A stretch of DNA of 31,068 nt from an uncultured Prevotella sp. (GTDB lineage Bacteria > Bacteroidota > Bacteroidia > Bacteroidales > Bacteroidaceae), in the NCBI GenBank assembly GCA_900545525.1, contig UQZX01000030.1, positions 1-31,068 on the forward strand. Direction: 5' to 3'. The notes under the pieces are model-generated. The model was not told the origin of the DNA. It saw only the letters and a list, made by a program, of their open reading frames with translations, and made no database searches. Both the position numbers and the translations under genes were made by a program. Position 1 is the stretch's first letter. Each line of letters starts with the position of its first letter. Below are positions 24,524 through 31,068 of this stretch, in pieces.

Positions 24524-25167
24524 TGAAGACCATAGAATTTCATTCGGTTCTTCCGCAGGTTTTTGCCGGGCGCGGCGATATCGTCTCGGATGTGTGGCTT
24601 GAAGACGTGGCTTTCGAAAAGGGAAAGCTTTATCTCGTCGAGGCGGAGAGCGGAAAGGGAAAGAGCACGTTTTGCAGTTATATAATGGGATATCGCCACG
24701 ACTACGCCGGAGAGGTGTGCATGGACGGCAGAAACGTGCGTGACATAGGCATGAGGGAGTGGGTGGACATACGCAGGAACAATATAAGCTATCTTTTTCA
24801 GGAGCTGCGCCTGTTTCCTGAACTTACGGCTTATGAGAACGTGGAGATAAAGAACCGGCTTACGGGATTTAAGACCCGCAAGGACATAGAGCGCTGGTTT
24901 GACATGCTGGGAATAGCAGACAAACGCGATGTAAGGATAGGGCAGATGTCTTTCGGACAGCAGCAGCGTGTGGCAATGGTGCGCGCACTTGTGCAGCCGT
25001 TTGACTTTATCCTTGCCGACGAGCCGGTGAGTCACCTCGATGAAGGCAACTCATCTATAATGGGAGAGATAATGATGGCGGAGGCAAGGGCACAGGGAGC
25101 CGGCGTCGTTGTTACAAGTATAGGTAAGCATATGGCTTTGGATTACGGAAAGGTGTATCGGTTATGA
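24523..25167 (+). CDS. ABC transporter ATP-binding protein (LolD/MacB-like, atypical)
   Basis: The 214-aa ATPase has Walker A ESGKGKST (42-49), Q-loop SYLFQELRLF (89-98) and Walker B FILADE (162-167). Two positions depart from the norm: the signature is MSFGQQQR (142-149) rather than LSGGQ, and the H-loop histidine is replaced (VVVTSIG, Ser199 where His is expected). The ATG at 24523 overlaps the DUF4836 stop by one base; a GTG three bases earlier is possible. The permease overlaps by 4 bp. It probably energises a mechanotransmitter-type ABC system rather than solute uptake; this is inference. Confidence 0.85.
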   Translation: MKTIEFHSVLPQVFAGRGDIVSDVWLEDVAFEKGKLYLVEAESGKGKSTFCSYIMGYRHDYAGEVCMDGRNVRDIGMREWVDIRRNNISYLFQELRLFPELTAYENVEIKNRLTGFKTRKDIERWFDMLGIADKRDVRIGQMSFGQQQRVAMVRALVQPFDFILADEPVSHLDEGNSSIMGEIMMAEARAQGAGVVVTSIGKHMALDYGKVYRL

Positions 25168-26360
25168 GTCTTGTTTGGAAGTTGCTGCGCAGCCATGTAA
25201 GTGTTCCGCAGCTTTCGGGTTTCTTTTTTGCCAATCTCTTTGGCATGTTCATTGTTCTTCTCGGCTTTCAGTTTTACCGCGACGTGCTGCCAGTTTTTAC
25301 TGCGCAGGACAGTTTCATGCGTTCCGACTATCTTATATTGAGCAAGAAAGTGGGCACGGCATCTGCTCTGTCAGGGCGGACCCATTCGTTCGGCGGTGCG
25401 GAGTGTGACGACGTTGCACGGCAGAGTTTTGCGGCAAAAGTTGGCAGGTTCACATCCACTGAATATAAGGTGGATGCAGATATGGGCATTGCCGGGCATT
25501 CGGTATTAAGCTCGGAGCTGTTCTTTGAGAGCGTTCCGGACGACTTCATAGACATTCCTCTGAAAGACTGGCACTATGATGAAGGCAGCAGGGAAATACC
25601 TATAATACTGCCGCGCACATATATAAATATGTATAACTTCGGTTTTGCGCAGACCCATTCGCTGCCCAAGATAAGCGACGGGCTTGTGGGAATGATAGAT
25701 TTCCGCATCTTTATACAGGGCAACGGGCACAACGACAGGTATAAGGGCAGGGTTGTCGGACTGTCGAACAGGCTCACCACGATATTGGTGCCGCAGTCTT
25801 TCATGGACTGGAGCAACGGGTATTATGCCCCCGATGCCCATTCCGAGCCTACGAGGCTTTTGCTTGAGGTGTCAAATCCGGCTGACGAGAACATCGCAAA
25901 ATATATGGATGCCAAGGGATATGAGGTGGAAAGCGACAAGCTTCAGGCAGAGAAGACAACCTATTTCCTGCGTATGATAGTTTCGCTTGTCGTGGCAGTG
26001 GGGCTGGTGATAAGCGTGCTGAGCTTTTATATTCTTATGCTCAGCATCTATCTTCTCGTGCAGAAGAACTCTTCAAAACTTGAAAACCTGTTGCTCATAG
26101 GATATGCCCCGTCAAGGGTTGCAATGCCTTATCAGATGCTTGCCGCGGTGCTTAATATTGTCGTGCTGCTGCTTACGCTTGTTTTGATATACGTTGTTCG
26201 GGGATATTACATGGGCATGATTGTGGCTGTATTCCCTCAAATGGAAAGTGCGACGCTGCTTCCAGCTGTACTCGTGGGGCTGTTGCTATTTGTCATTGTG
26301 ACGGTTTTGAATGTACTGATTATACGCAACAAAGTTATGAAAATATGGTACGGAAAATAG
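25164..26360 (+). CDS. ABC transporter permease, FtsX/MacB-like topology
   Basis: The 398-aa protein has one N-terminal membrane helix (about 17-38), a large soluble region of some 230 residues, and three C-terminal helices (about 268-297, 318-345, 360-388). This one-plus-three layout, with a large extracytoplasmic domain, is that of type VII/MacB-FtsX-LolC permeases. The ..LSIYLLVQKNSSKLENLLLIGY.. loop after helix 2 corresponds to the ATPase-contacting region (compare the coupling helix of FtsX-like proteins). No substrate can be deduced. It is the last gene of the symporter-to-permease run. Confidence 0.82.
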   Translation: MSLVWKLLRSHVSVPQLSGFFFANLFGMFIVLLGFQFYRDVLPVFTAQDSFMRSDYLILSKKVGTASALSGRTHSFGGAECDDVARQSFAAKVGRFTSTEYKVDADMGIAGHSVLSSELFFESVPDDFIDIPLKDWHYDEGSREIPIILPRTYINMYNFGFAQTHSLPKISDGLVGMIDFRIFIQGNGHNDRYKGRVVGLSNRLTTILVPQSFMDWSNGYYAPDAHSEPTRLLLEVSNPADENIAKYMDAKGYEVESDKLQAEKTTYFLRMIVSLVVAVGLVISVLSFYILMLSIYLLVQKNSSKLENLLLIGYAPSRVAMPYQMLAAVLNIVVLLLTLVLIYVVRGYYMGMIVAVFPQMESATLLPAVLVGLLLFVIVTVLNVLIIRNKVMKIWYGK

Positions 26361-26419
26361 GGTAGAGGCGCATAAACAGTGCAAAAATGCACTTTTTTGA
26401 AAAAAATATACGCGTTTTC

Positions 26420-26450
26420 TTTGCTGTTTAAAATAAATGCTGTACCTTTG
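26420..26450 (+). promoter_or_regulatory. promoter of tRNA-Lys
   Basis: TTTG (26420-26423), 19 nt, TACCTTTG (26443-26450): a complete Bacteroidota consensus. It lies 45 bp upstream of the mature tRNA end. Confidence 0.8.
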
Positions 26451-26495
26451 CACTCGCAATTAAGAAATAACACTTGTTGCAAACAAAAAGCGGAT

Positions 26496-26568
26496 GCGCT
26501 TGTAGCTCAGTTGGTAGAGCATCTGACTCTTAATCAGAGGGTCCAGGGTTCGAACCCCTGCAGGCGTA
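26496..26568 (+). tRNA. tRNA-Lys (anticodon CTT)
   Basis: A full cloverleaf can be drawn. The acceptor GCGCTTG (26496-26502) pairs with CAGGCGT (26561-26567), with a terminal G-T and one inner wobble; discriminator A is at 26568. The D arm is GCTC...GAGC. Anticodon stem TCTGA/TCAGA encloses CTCTTAA, with anticodon CTT at 26529-26531. The T arm is CAGGG-TTCGAAC-CCCTG. CCA is not encoded. Confidence 0.97.
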
Positions 26569-26570
26569 CA

Positions 26571-26604
26571 AAGGTGGAGAAAAGAACTTTTCTCCACCTT
26601 TTTT
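26571..26604 (+). terminator. rho-independent terminator after tRNA-Lys
   Basis: A perfect 14-bp stem (AAGGTGGAGAAAAG with CTTTTCTCCACCTT) has a minimal loop and is followed by a T-run. It begins 2 bp after the tRNA. On the minus strand the same hairpin lies just past the nhaA stop and is followed by TTTG, so it may also help end that transcript. Confidence 0.9.
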
Positions 26605-26614
26605 ATTGTCATTA

Positions 26615-27955
26615 TTAATGTTGGGAAACATCGTGCCGTGGCTGTTGTTTAAGTAGTTTATAGCCGATGGCGGCTCCTGCCACCGATGCCGTAAATATTC
26701 CGATCTTTGCCTGAAGCAGATAGCCGGCATCGTTGAAGGCGAGAGTGGAGATGAACACGGACATCGTAAATCCGATTGAAGCAAGAAATCCGATGCCGGC
26801 AATCCGGCGCGTTGTAAGATATGCCGGTCTGCCCGTCGCTCCCGTCTTTGTAAGAACTAATATGGCAGACATGATGCCTGCGGGTTTGCCGATGAGCAGT
26901 CCGAGCATGGTTCCTGACGCTATGTTCGTGGAGAATATATCGGCAGGATTGATATCCATGAATGATATGCCGGAGTTGGATATGGCGAAGACTGGCATTA
27001 TGACGAATGATACGAGCGGATGCATGGCGCTCTCAAGGCGCTGCAGGGGCGGAATGGCATCTTTCGAGCGGTCTATTATGCTGTCTATCACTTCCACTTG
27101 CTCGTGTTCGAGAGTGGAAACGTTGTTTGGCTTTATACCTTTAAAGCGTTTCAGAAGCCTTGCTGCATGTGCGATATAGTCGGTTTCAGGCAACTTTGAG
27201 TCTGCCGGTATCACAAGAGCGGCAAGCACTGCTGCTATCGTTGCGTGTATTCCTGACATGAGAAAGGCAAGCCATACGCCGCCGATGCCCACTATTCCAT
27301 AGAAGAAAACATTTTTGACCCCGAGTCTGTTGGCGGCAAACATGATGAGGAGAAAGCAGATTCCTATTCCGATGTTTACGACCGATATCTCTGATGTGTA
27401 GAAAAACGCGATGACAAGAACGGCGCCGAGGTCGTCGACAATGGCAAGCGTTGTGAGGAATATTTTTATGGAAAGAGGTATCTTGTTGCCGAGAATGTAC
27501 AATATGGCAAGCGAAAAGGCAATGTCCGTTGCCATGGGAATGCCCCAGCCTCCGGCTGTTTCTCCAGTATTCAAGGCAAGATATATTGCGGCAGGGAACA
27601 GCATGCCGGATATTGCAGCGCCTACGGGCAGTATGGTGTTGCGTATGTCTGCAAGCTCGCCTCCAATAAACTCACGTTTCAGTTCAAGTCCTACCACGAA
27701 GAAGAACATCGATATCAGACCGTCGTTTATCCAGTGATGCAAACTGTAATACAGAAGGTGTGAGCCGTTGAATATAAGTCCGGCTTTCTGTTCGAAGAAG
27801 CCGAAATATGCTTCACGCCACGGACTGTTGGCAAGAAACATGGCTGCCACGATGCTGATACCGAGCACTATTCCGCCTGATTTTTCCTGATTGATGAAAC
27901 GCTGTACGGGCATGACAAGTCCGCTGTTGAACTTCTTTTGGTATTCCTTTTTCAT
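26615..27955 (-). CDS. nhaA: Na+/H+ antiporter NhaA
   Basis: NhaA exports sodium in exchange for protons across the inner membrane. The 446-aa protein carries the paired catalytic aspartates Asp174/Asp175 (LAIVDDLGAVL) and Asp144 (MATDIAFSLA), equivalent to E. coli D163/D164 and D133. The N-terminus INQEKSGGIVLGISIVAAMFLANSPW and the periplasmic-end signature FFFVVGLELKREFI are also typical. It is somewhat longer than E. coli NhaA (388), with extra loop residues about 250-290. It is single, convergent to the tRNA. Confidence 0.96.
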   Translation of the reverse strand: MKKEYQKKFNSGLVMPVQRFINQEKSGGIVLGISIVAAMFLANSPWREAYFGFFEQKAGLIFNGSHLLYYSLHHWINDGLISMFFFVVGLELKREFIGGELADIRNTILPVGAAISGMLFPAAIYLALNTGETAGGWGIPMATDIAFSLAILYILGNKIPLSIKIFLTTLAIVDDLGAVLVIAFFYTSEISVVNIGIGICFLLIMFAANRLGVKNVFFYGIVGIGGVWLAFLMSGIHATIAAVLAALVIPADSKLPETDYIAHAARLLKRFKGIKPNNVSTLEHEQVEVIDSIIDRSKDAIPPLQRLESAMHPLVSFVIMPVFAISNSGISFMDINPADIFSTNIASGTMLGLLIGKPAGIMSAILVLTKTGATGRPAYLTTRRIAGIGFLASIGFTMSVFISTLAFNDAGYLLQAKIGIFTASVAGAAIGYKLLKQQPRHDVSQH

Positions 27956-27978
27956 GATTTATGCTTTTGGTGCCGCTA

Positions 27979-27986
27979 CAAATATA
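27979..27986 (-). promoter_or_regulatory. -7 element (TATATTTG) of nhaA
   Basis: On the minus strand TATATTTG lies 23 bp before the nhaA ATG. The -33 position is A-rich, not TTTG, so the promoter is only half supported. Confidence 0.45.
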
Positions 27987-28108
27987 TTTATAAAAAACAG
28001 TATTACGTTTTCGTATTTTATGCTTTTAAATATTATTACTGTTATTATAGCAAAACAAAAAAATGTAAATTAGCCTGCTTTTTGCATTCTTGGTTGCATA
28101 AAATGTTG

Positions 28109-28116
28109 TATATTTG
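28109..28116 (+). promoter_or_regulatory. -7 element (TATATTTG) of queD-queE
   Basis: TATATTTG fits TAnnTTTG, 78 bp before the queD ATG. No -33 TTTG at normal spacing. The predicted leader of about 75 nt was inspected for a preQ1 riboswitch; none of the known class I or II patterns is evident. Confidence 0.45.
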
Positions 28117-28194
28117 TTTTGCAAATAGAGACGTACAGTCTTCAGAGGATAATGATAAAGAGGCATAATAAATAATTCAACAGATAACAGCCCG

Positions 28195-28542
28195 ATGTAT
28201 ATAGTTTCAAAACGGATGGAAATAGCCGGATGTCACAGGCTCAGTCTTCCCTATGAAAGCAGATGCACACGCATGCATGGTCATAATTGGATTGTAACGG
28301 TGCATTGCAAGTCGAAGACCCTGAACAATGAAGGTATGGTAGTGGATTTCAAGCATATAAAAGACAAGATACATTCATACCTCGACCATGGTAACTTTAA
28401 CGAACTTCTTGATTTCAATCCTACGGCAGAGAATATAGCCCGGTGGATATGCGACAATGTCCCGTTGTGTTTCCGTGTGGATGTGGAGGAGAGCGGCAAC
28501 AACAAGGCAACGTATATAAAAGATGAGGAGGATCGGATTTGA
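28195..28542 (+). CDS. queD: 6-carboxy-5,6,7,8-tetrahydropterin synthase
   Basis: QueD converts dihydroneopterin triphosphate to 6-carboxytetrahydropterin in queuosine synthesis. The 115-aa protein belongs to the PTPS-like family: zinc ligands His14, His28 and His30 with catalytic Cys24 (CHRLSLPYESRCTRMHGH), then MVVDFKHIK (48-56) and the LDHGNFNEL segment. Length is typical (about 120). The gene ends inside the start of queE, whose product uses the QueD product. Confidence 0.94.
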   Translation: MYIVSKRMEIAGCHRLSLPYESRCTRMHGHNWIVTVHCKSKTLNNEGMVVDFKHIKDKIHSYLDHGNFNELLDFNPTAENIARWICDNVPLCFRVDVEESGNNKATYIKDEEDRI

Positions 28543-29105
28543 GGATAAACGAGATATTCTATTCGTTGCAGGGTGAGGGCTTCTTCACTGGCACTCCAGC
28601 TGTCTTCATACGGTTTTCAGGATGCAATCTTGCATGTTCTTTCTGCGATACAGCCCACGGCAGGTATTATGAAGCGACTCAGGAAGAGATATTGGAGGTG
28701 ATATCCGGATATCCCTCAAGGCATGTTGTGATAACAGGAGGGGAACCGTCGTTGCAGCTTACGGCAGATTTTGTGGATGCTCTTCACGGACATGGATATT
28801 TTGTCCAGGTGGAGACAAACGGTACAAGGCGGCTGCCTGACGGTGTGGACTGGATAACATGTTCGCCTAAAAACGGTGATGTTGTATACAAGGAAGTGAA
28901 CGAACTGAAAGTGGTTTATCATGGAAAAGGGCAGGATATGACCGCGTATGACGGCATTAAGGCATCTGTATACAGTCTCCAGCCGTGCGACGTGAAGGAC
29001 GAAGGACGCAATGCTGTGATTGTCTCGGAGGCGATAGAGTATATAAAAGCTTATCCAAAATGGAGGCTTTCGTTGCAGACGCATAAGATTTTGAATGTGA
29101 GATAG
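28539..29105 (+). CDS. queE: 7-carboxy-7-deazaguanine synthase (radical SAM)
   Basis: QueE rearranges 6-carboxytetrahydropterin to 7-carboxy-7-deazaguanine with a [4Fe-4S] cluster. The 188-aa protein has MRINEIFYSLQGEGFFTGTP and the cluster motif CNLACSFC (Cys29, Cys33, Cys36; CX3CX2C), then VVITGGEPSLQ, FVQVETNGT and the SPKNGD segment. The start is TTG at 28539, overlapping the queD stop (TTGA); no in-frame ATG occurs nearby upstream, and this start gives the family N-terminus. The short form (about 190-200 aa) is usual in Bacteroidota. queC and queF are not in the window. Confidence 0.93.
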   Translation: MRINEIFYSLQGEGFFTGTPAVFIRFSGCNLACSFCDTAHGRYYEATQEEILEVISGYPSRHVVITGGEPSLQLTADFVDALHGHGYFVQVETNGTRRLPDGVDWITCSPKNGDVVYKEVNELKVVYHGKGQDMTAYDGIKASVYSLQPCDVKDEGRNAVIVSEAIEYIKAYPKWRLSLQTHKILNVR

Positions 29106-29179
29106 CGTGTTAAGATAAATGAATTAATTTTAACAGGCATGTGCGAAATACTAATAAAGATGAAAACGGGAAGTGTTAT

Positions 29180-29210
29180 TTTGCCGTTGTCACAATATAT
29201 GATATATTTG
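29180..29210 (+). promoter_or_regulatory. promoter of the putative outer-membrane protein
   Basis: TTTG (29180-29183), 19 nt, TATATTTG (29203-29210). The ATG at 29217 begins only 7 bp after the -7 box, so transcription would start within about 3 nt of the start codon. Confidence 0.75.
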
Positions 29211-29216
29211 TAGAAT

Positions 29217-29942
29217 ATGAGAAAAATGATAGCCTTTATTCTGTTTTTGTGTCTTCCGTGTGCAGTTTCGGCACAGGAAAGCTCCGATATATCTTATTCT
29301 ACGGACAACACGGGTGTGGCGTACGATGTGGATTTGTCGTCTGCCATTCTGCATTCCGACTTGTCTGCGTCTTCTTTTGCCATGCCTTATGATGCCCTTA
29401 TGTCTAATCATGGAGATTCGTTGGCTTTGCCTCGGCTCAATATGTATGGGCAGGCAGCTGTCTGTTCATATCCTTTTTACTGTTTCGGGTATACGGACTG
29501 GAGTCTGCATAAAGGACTTAACGTGAGTATCGGGGCATCGGTGTTTGCCACGTTCGGCAAGCATTCGCATTATAAGGGTGCAGGTTTCGGGCAGAATATA
29601 TCTATGATGTATGCCGTACCCATAACAAATAAACTGTCTGTTGCACTCGGAGGGTATTTTACAAATACGTCATGGAGTCACGACTCATATCGTGATGCGG
29701 GTCTTAATGCCGTTCTTGGATATAGGTTCAATGAGCATTGGGAGGCATATCTGTTTGCGCAGAAGTCGCTTGTGAACAAGCGCATGCCTCTTCCGCTTTA
29801 TGATATCAATGGTCTTGGCGACCGTATCGGAGCCGCCGTGAAGTACAATTTCAATCCTTCTTTCAGTATTCAGGTGTCCGTATCGGCTTCTCAGCACGAC
29901 TTGCCCGTATACACCGAGACCGGGCTTCCGCCTATGCAATAA
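29217..29942 (+). CDS. putative outer-membrane beta-barrel protein
   Basis: The 241-aa protein has a signal peptide (MRKMIAFILFLCLPCAVSAQ, cleavage after residue 20). The mature N-terminal 60 residues are polar and low in hydrophobicity. From about residue 75 onward alternating aromatic and small residues recur in strand-like runs: NMYGQAAVCSYPFYCFGY, LNVSIGASVFATFG, ISMMYAVPI, LSVALGGYFT, LNAVLGYRFNEHWEAYLFAQ, IGAAVKYNFN, FSIQVSVSAS. This suggests a small barrel of about eight strands. No family is recognised. It is a single gene with its own consensus promoter and a very short or absent leader. Confidence 0.75.
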   Translation: MRKMIAFILFLCLPCAVSAQESSDISYSTDNTGVAYDVDLSSAILHSDLSASSFAMPYDALMSNHGDSLALPRLNMYGQAAVCSYPFYCFGYTDWSLHKGLNVSIGASVFATFGKHSHYKGAGFGQNISMMYAVPITNKLSVALGGYFTNTSWSHDSYRDAGLNAVLGYRFNEHWEAYLFAQKSLVNKRMPLPLYDINGLGDRIGAAVKYNFNPSFSIQVSVSASQHDLPVYTETGLPPMQ

Positions 29943-30001
29943 GCTTTCTCTCACTGTAATTATATTGCTAAGACTTGCCTGATATTAATAGCAAAAGATA
30001 A

Positions 30002-30027
30002 GCTGCATCCAGAAGTGTGAATGCAGC
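30002..30027. terminator. possible bidirectional terminator between convergent genes
   Basis: GCTGCAT (30002-30008) pairs with ATGCAGC (30021-30027), extendable by one pair past a mismatch. It lies between convergent genes. The minus-strand side is followed by TTATCTTTT; the plus side has only scattered T. Confidence 0.4.
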
Positions 30028-30050
30028 CATTATGTATTTATCGCTTTTTC

Positions 30051-30875
30051 TTAGTTTGTCGTGCAGTTTTGCAACCAATAAGAATTGCAGATTTCTTTTT
30101 TAACATCGTCCGACATATTTTCTTTTCCTTTACTGATAGACTTTAGGCTTATTTTTAATCCCTTGATATATTCTTTAAAGCCACGGTCGGTCTTGTCTGT
30201 TTGTATTATGTTTATGTTCTCGTATATGTTATCCGTGGAGGCATATTCTTTATTTTTCTTGTTGCATATTGTTTTCGTACGCATCTTTGCGTTTATTTTT
30301 AACAGGTTGTCTATATACATTGCGTCTTCCTGTGATGAATAGGTAAGTTGTTCTTTTGCAGACTCTAACGTCATTATAATCCCGAGTATCTTTGTCGACA
30401 AAGTGTCTCTTCCTATCATTTTGTCTATTGCCAGTTCTGTGGTTTCTTTTTTCCTTGTCATCGTTACTGGTATGTGTTGTGTGTTGATTGAACGTGTACC
30501 TTCTGCCAATATTATGTTTATAGGCTTTTTTGTCAAGTCAGGTGTTGTTATGCTCTTATGACTACTGTTATGTTTGTGTGACATGCTTTCTATTACATTG
30601 CGCCTTATTCTTATCTTGTCATTGTTATATGAAATGTTATATACTGCAATGCACTCCGAACTAAACAGGAGTGTTGTGTCATTTTGTTTCTGTATGCGGC
30701 TTTCAAATGTAACGATGTTTAAGTCTTTATTATCCTCGGTGTTATGGTCCTTGTACAGTAAAGCTCTTTTGAAGTCAGCAACGGTTTGGTTTTCTAATTG
30801 AGATACTACTAACTGTGATTTTGCAGTCTGAGCAGTAGTTAAAATAAGGATACAGGAAATAAAATACTTCTTCAT
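30051..30875 (-). CDS. AT-rich hypothetical secreted protein
   Basis: I do not recognise it. The chosen ATG (30873-30875) gives MKKYFISCILILTTAQTAKSQ, a signal peptide with likely cleavage after residue 20; the longer frame to 30944 adds 23 residues that would disrupt it. The mature protein of about 250 residues is charged, rich in Lys, Asn, Thr and Ile, with no membrane helix and few cysteines near the C-terminus (IC...NCTTN). Codon use is much more A/T-biased than the biosynthetic genes, suggesting recent acquisition or weak expression. It is a single gene with no functional context. Confidence 0.7.
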   Translation of the reverse strand: MKKYFISCILILTTAQTAKSQLVVSQLENQTVADFKRALLYKDHNTEDNKDLNIVTFESRIQKQNDTTLLFSSECIAVYNISYNNDKIRIRRNVIESMSHKHNSSHKSITTPDLTKKPINIILAEGTRSINTQHIPVTMTRKKETTELAIDKMIGRDTLSTKILGIIMTLESAKEQLTYSSQEDAMYIDNLLKINAKMRTKTICNKKNKEYASTDNIYENINIIQTDKTDRGFKEYIKGLKISLKSISKGKENMSDDVKKEICNSYWLQNCTTN

Positions 30876-30982
30876 GAGATTGTTTGTTGTAATAGATAAT
30901 TTATTGTAAAAATAGTGATAATTCCCGTAAATATCTATGTGCAATCCTTTAATGAAGCATTTTTTTACATCTATTTAACGTT

Positions 30983-31068
30983 AGTTCGACGAGTTTATCT
31001 TTCTTTTTATATCACAAACCACCCCTGCCCCTCCTTTGGAAAAGGAGGGGACGCTGAGTAAGGGAGTA
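30983..31068. repeat. MITE-like inverted-repeat element, copy 4 (left arm, cut by window end)
   Basis: AGTTCGACGAGTTTATC (30983-30999) and the CAAACCACCCCTGCCC...GGAGGGGAC core (31015-31052) repeat the left arm of copies 1 and 2 almost exactly. GAGTAAGGGAGTA (31055 onward) recalls the purine-rich interior of copy 1. The other arm would lie beyond the window. Confidence 0.75.

Noticed and set aside
28117..28194. preQ1 riboswitch upstream of queD
   Set aside because: The leader lacks the class I stem with its A-rich tail and shows no class II pseudoknot pattern.

Overview
The window looks like a chromosomal segment from a Bacteroidota species, most likely Prevotellaceae. Three things support this. 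Clear promoters follow the Bacteroidota pattern (TTTG, about 19-20 nt, then TAnnTTTG). Family markers typical of the group are present: DUF4836, DUF3256, a succinylornithine-type transcarbamylase and a SusC-type leader. Shine-Dalgarno sites are generally absent. Most genes are housekeeping or biosynthetic. No phage, integrase, insertion sequence with its own transposase, or CRISPR array is visible.

Layout. 1-603: a MITE-like inverted-repeat element and a 22-bp-period array, no gene. 604-1788 (-): iron-dependent alcohol dehydrogenase. 1806-2044: purine/pyrimidine inverted repeat. 2159-3520 (+): bcp peroxiredoxin, YjbQ-family protein, secreted PepSY-like protein. 3521-4066: a second MITE-like element and a second 22-bp array. 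4067-6345 (+): proA and the succinylornithine-type transcarbamylase gene argF', then a strong terminator. 6533-6703: an orphan SusC-type leader with a broken start of an ORF. 6702-8167 (-): two secreted proteins (DUF3256 and an unknown). 8385-19739 (+): a long tightly packed run, purU-hisH-hisA-hisF-hisIE-ftsE-lysC-lysA-GT2-GT-B-like-fbp, closed by a terminator. 19740-20524: a decayed MITE-like copy, a near-perfect 22-bp array and a good promoter. 20525-26360 (+): nucleoside symporter, bifunctional-nuclease family protein, rsmE, DUF4836 lipoprotein, ABC ATPase and ABC permease, overlapping or nearly so throughout. 26496-26568: tRNA-Lys(CTT) with its own promoter and terminator. 26615-27955 (-): nhaA. 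28195-29105 (+): queD-queE. 29217-29942 (+): putative outer-membrane beta-barrel. 30051-30875 (-): AT-rich secreted unknown. 30983-31068: left arm of another MITE-like element, cut by the window end.

How the genes work together. The 8.4-19.7 kb run carries the second half of histidine synthesis (HisH/HisF, HisA, HisIE), the entry enzyme and last enzyme of lysine/diaminopimelate synthesis (LysC, LysA), a formate-releasing folate enzyme (PurU) and a gluconeogenic phosphatase (Fbp), with an FtsE-type ATPase and two membrane/envelope glycosyltransferase-like genes inserted. proA-argF' serves proline and arginine synthesis. queD-queE make the 7-deazaguanine precursor of queuosine.

Most noteworthy. 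First, three intergenic regions share one composite design: a MITE-like inverted repeat followed by a contiguous 22-bp-period array of short dyads (14 units in total). Second, a lipoprotein (DUF4836)-ABC ATPase-permease module has an ATPase with an unusual signature and no histidine at the H-loop position. Third, a GT-B-like protein appears to have only the N-terminal half of a glycosyltransferase fused to an unrecognised helical C-terminus. Fourth, there is an orphan SusC leader. Fifth, some promoters sit so close to ATG that nearly leaderless mRNAs are predicted. Family names come from recognition by eye; no database search was run.
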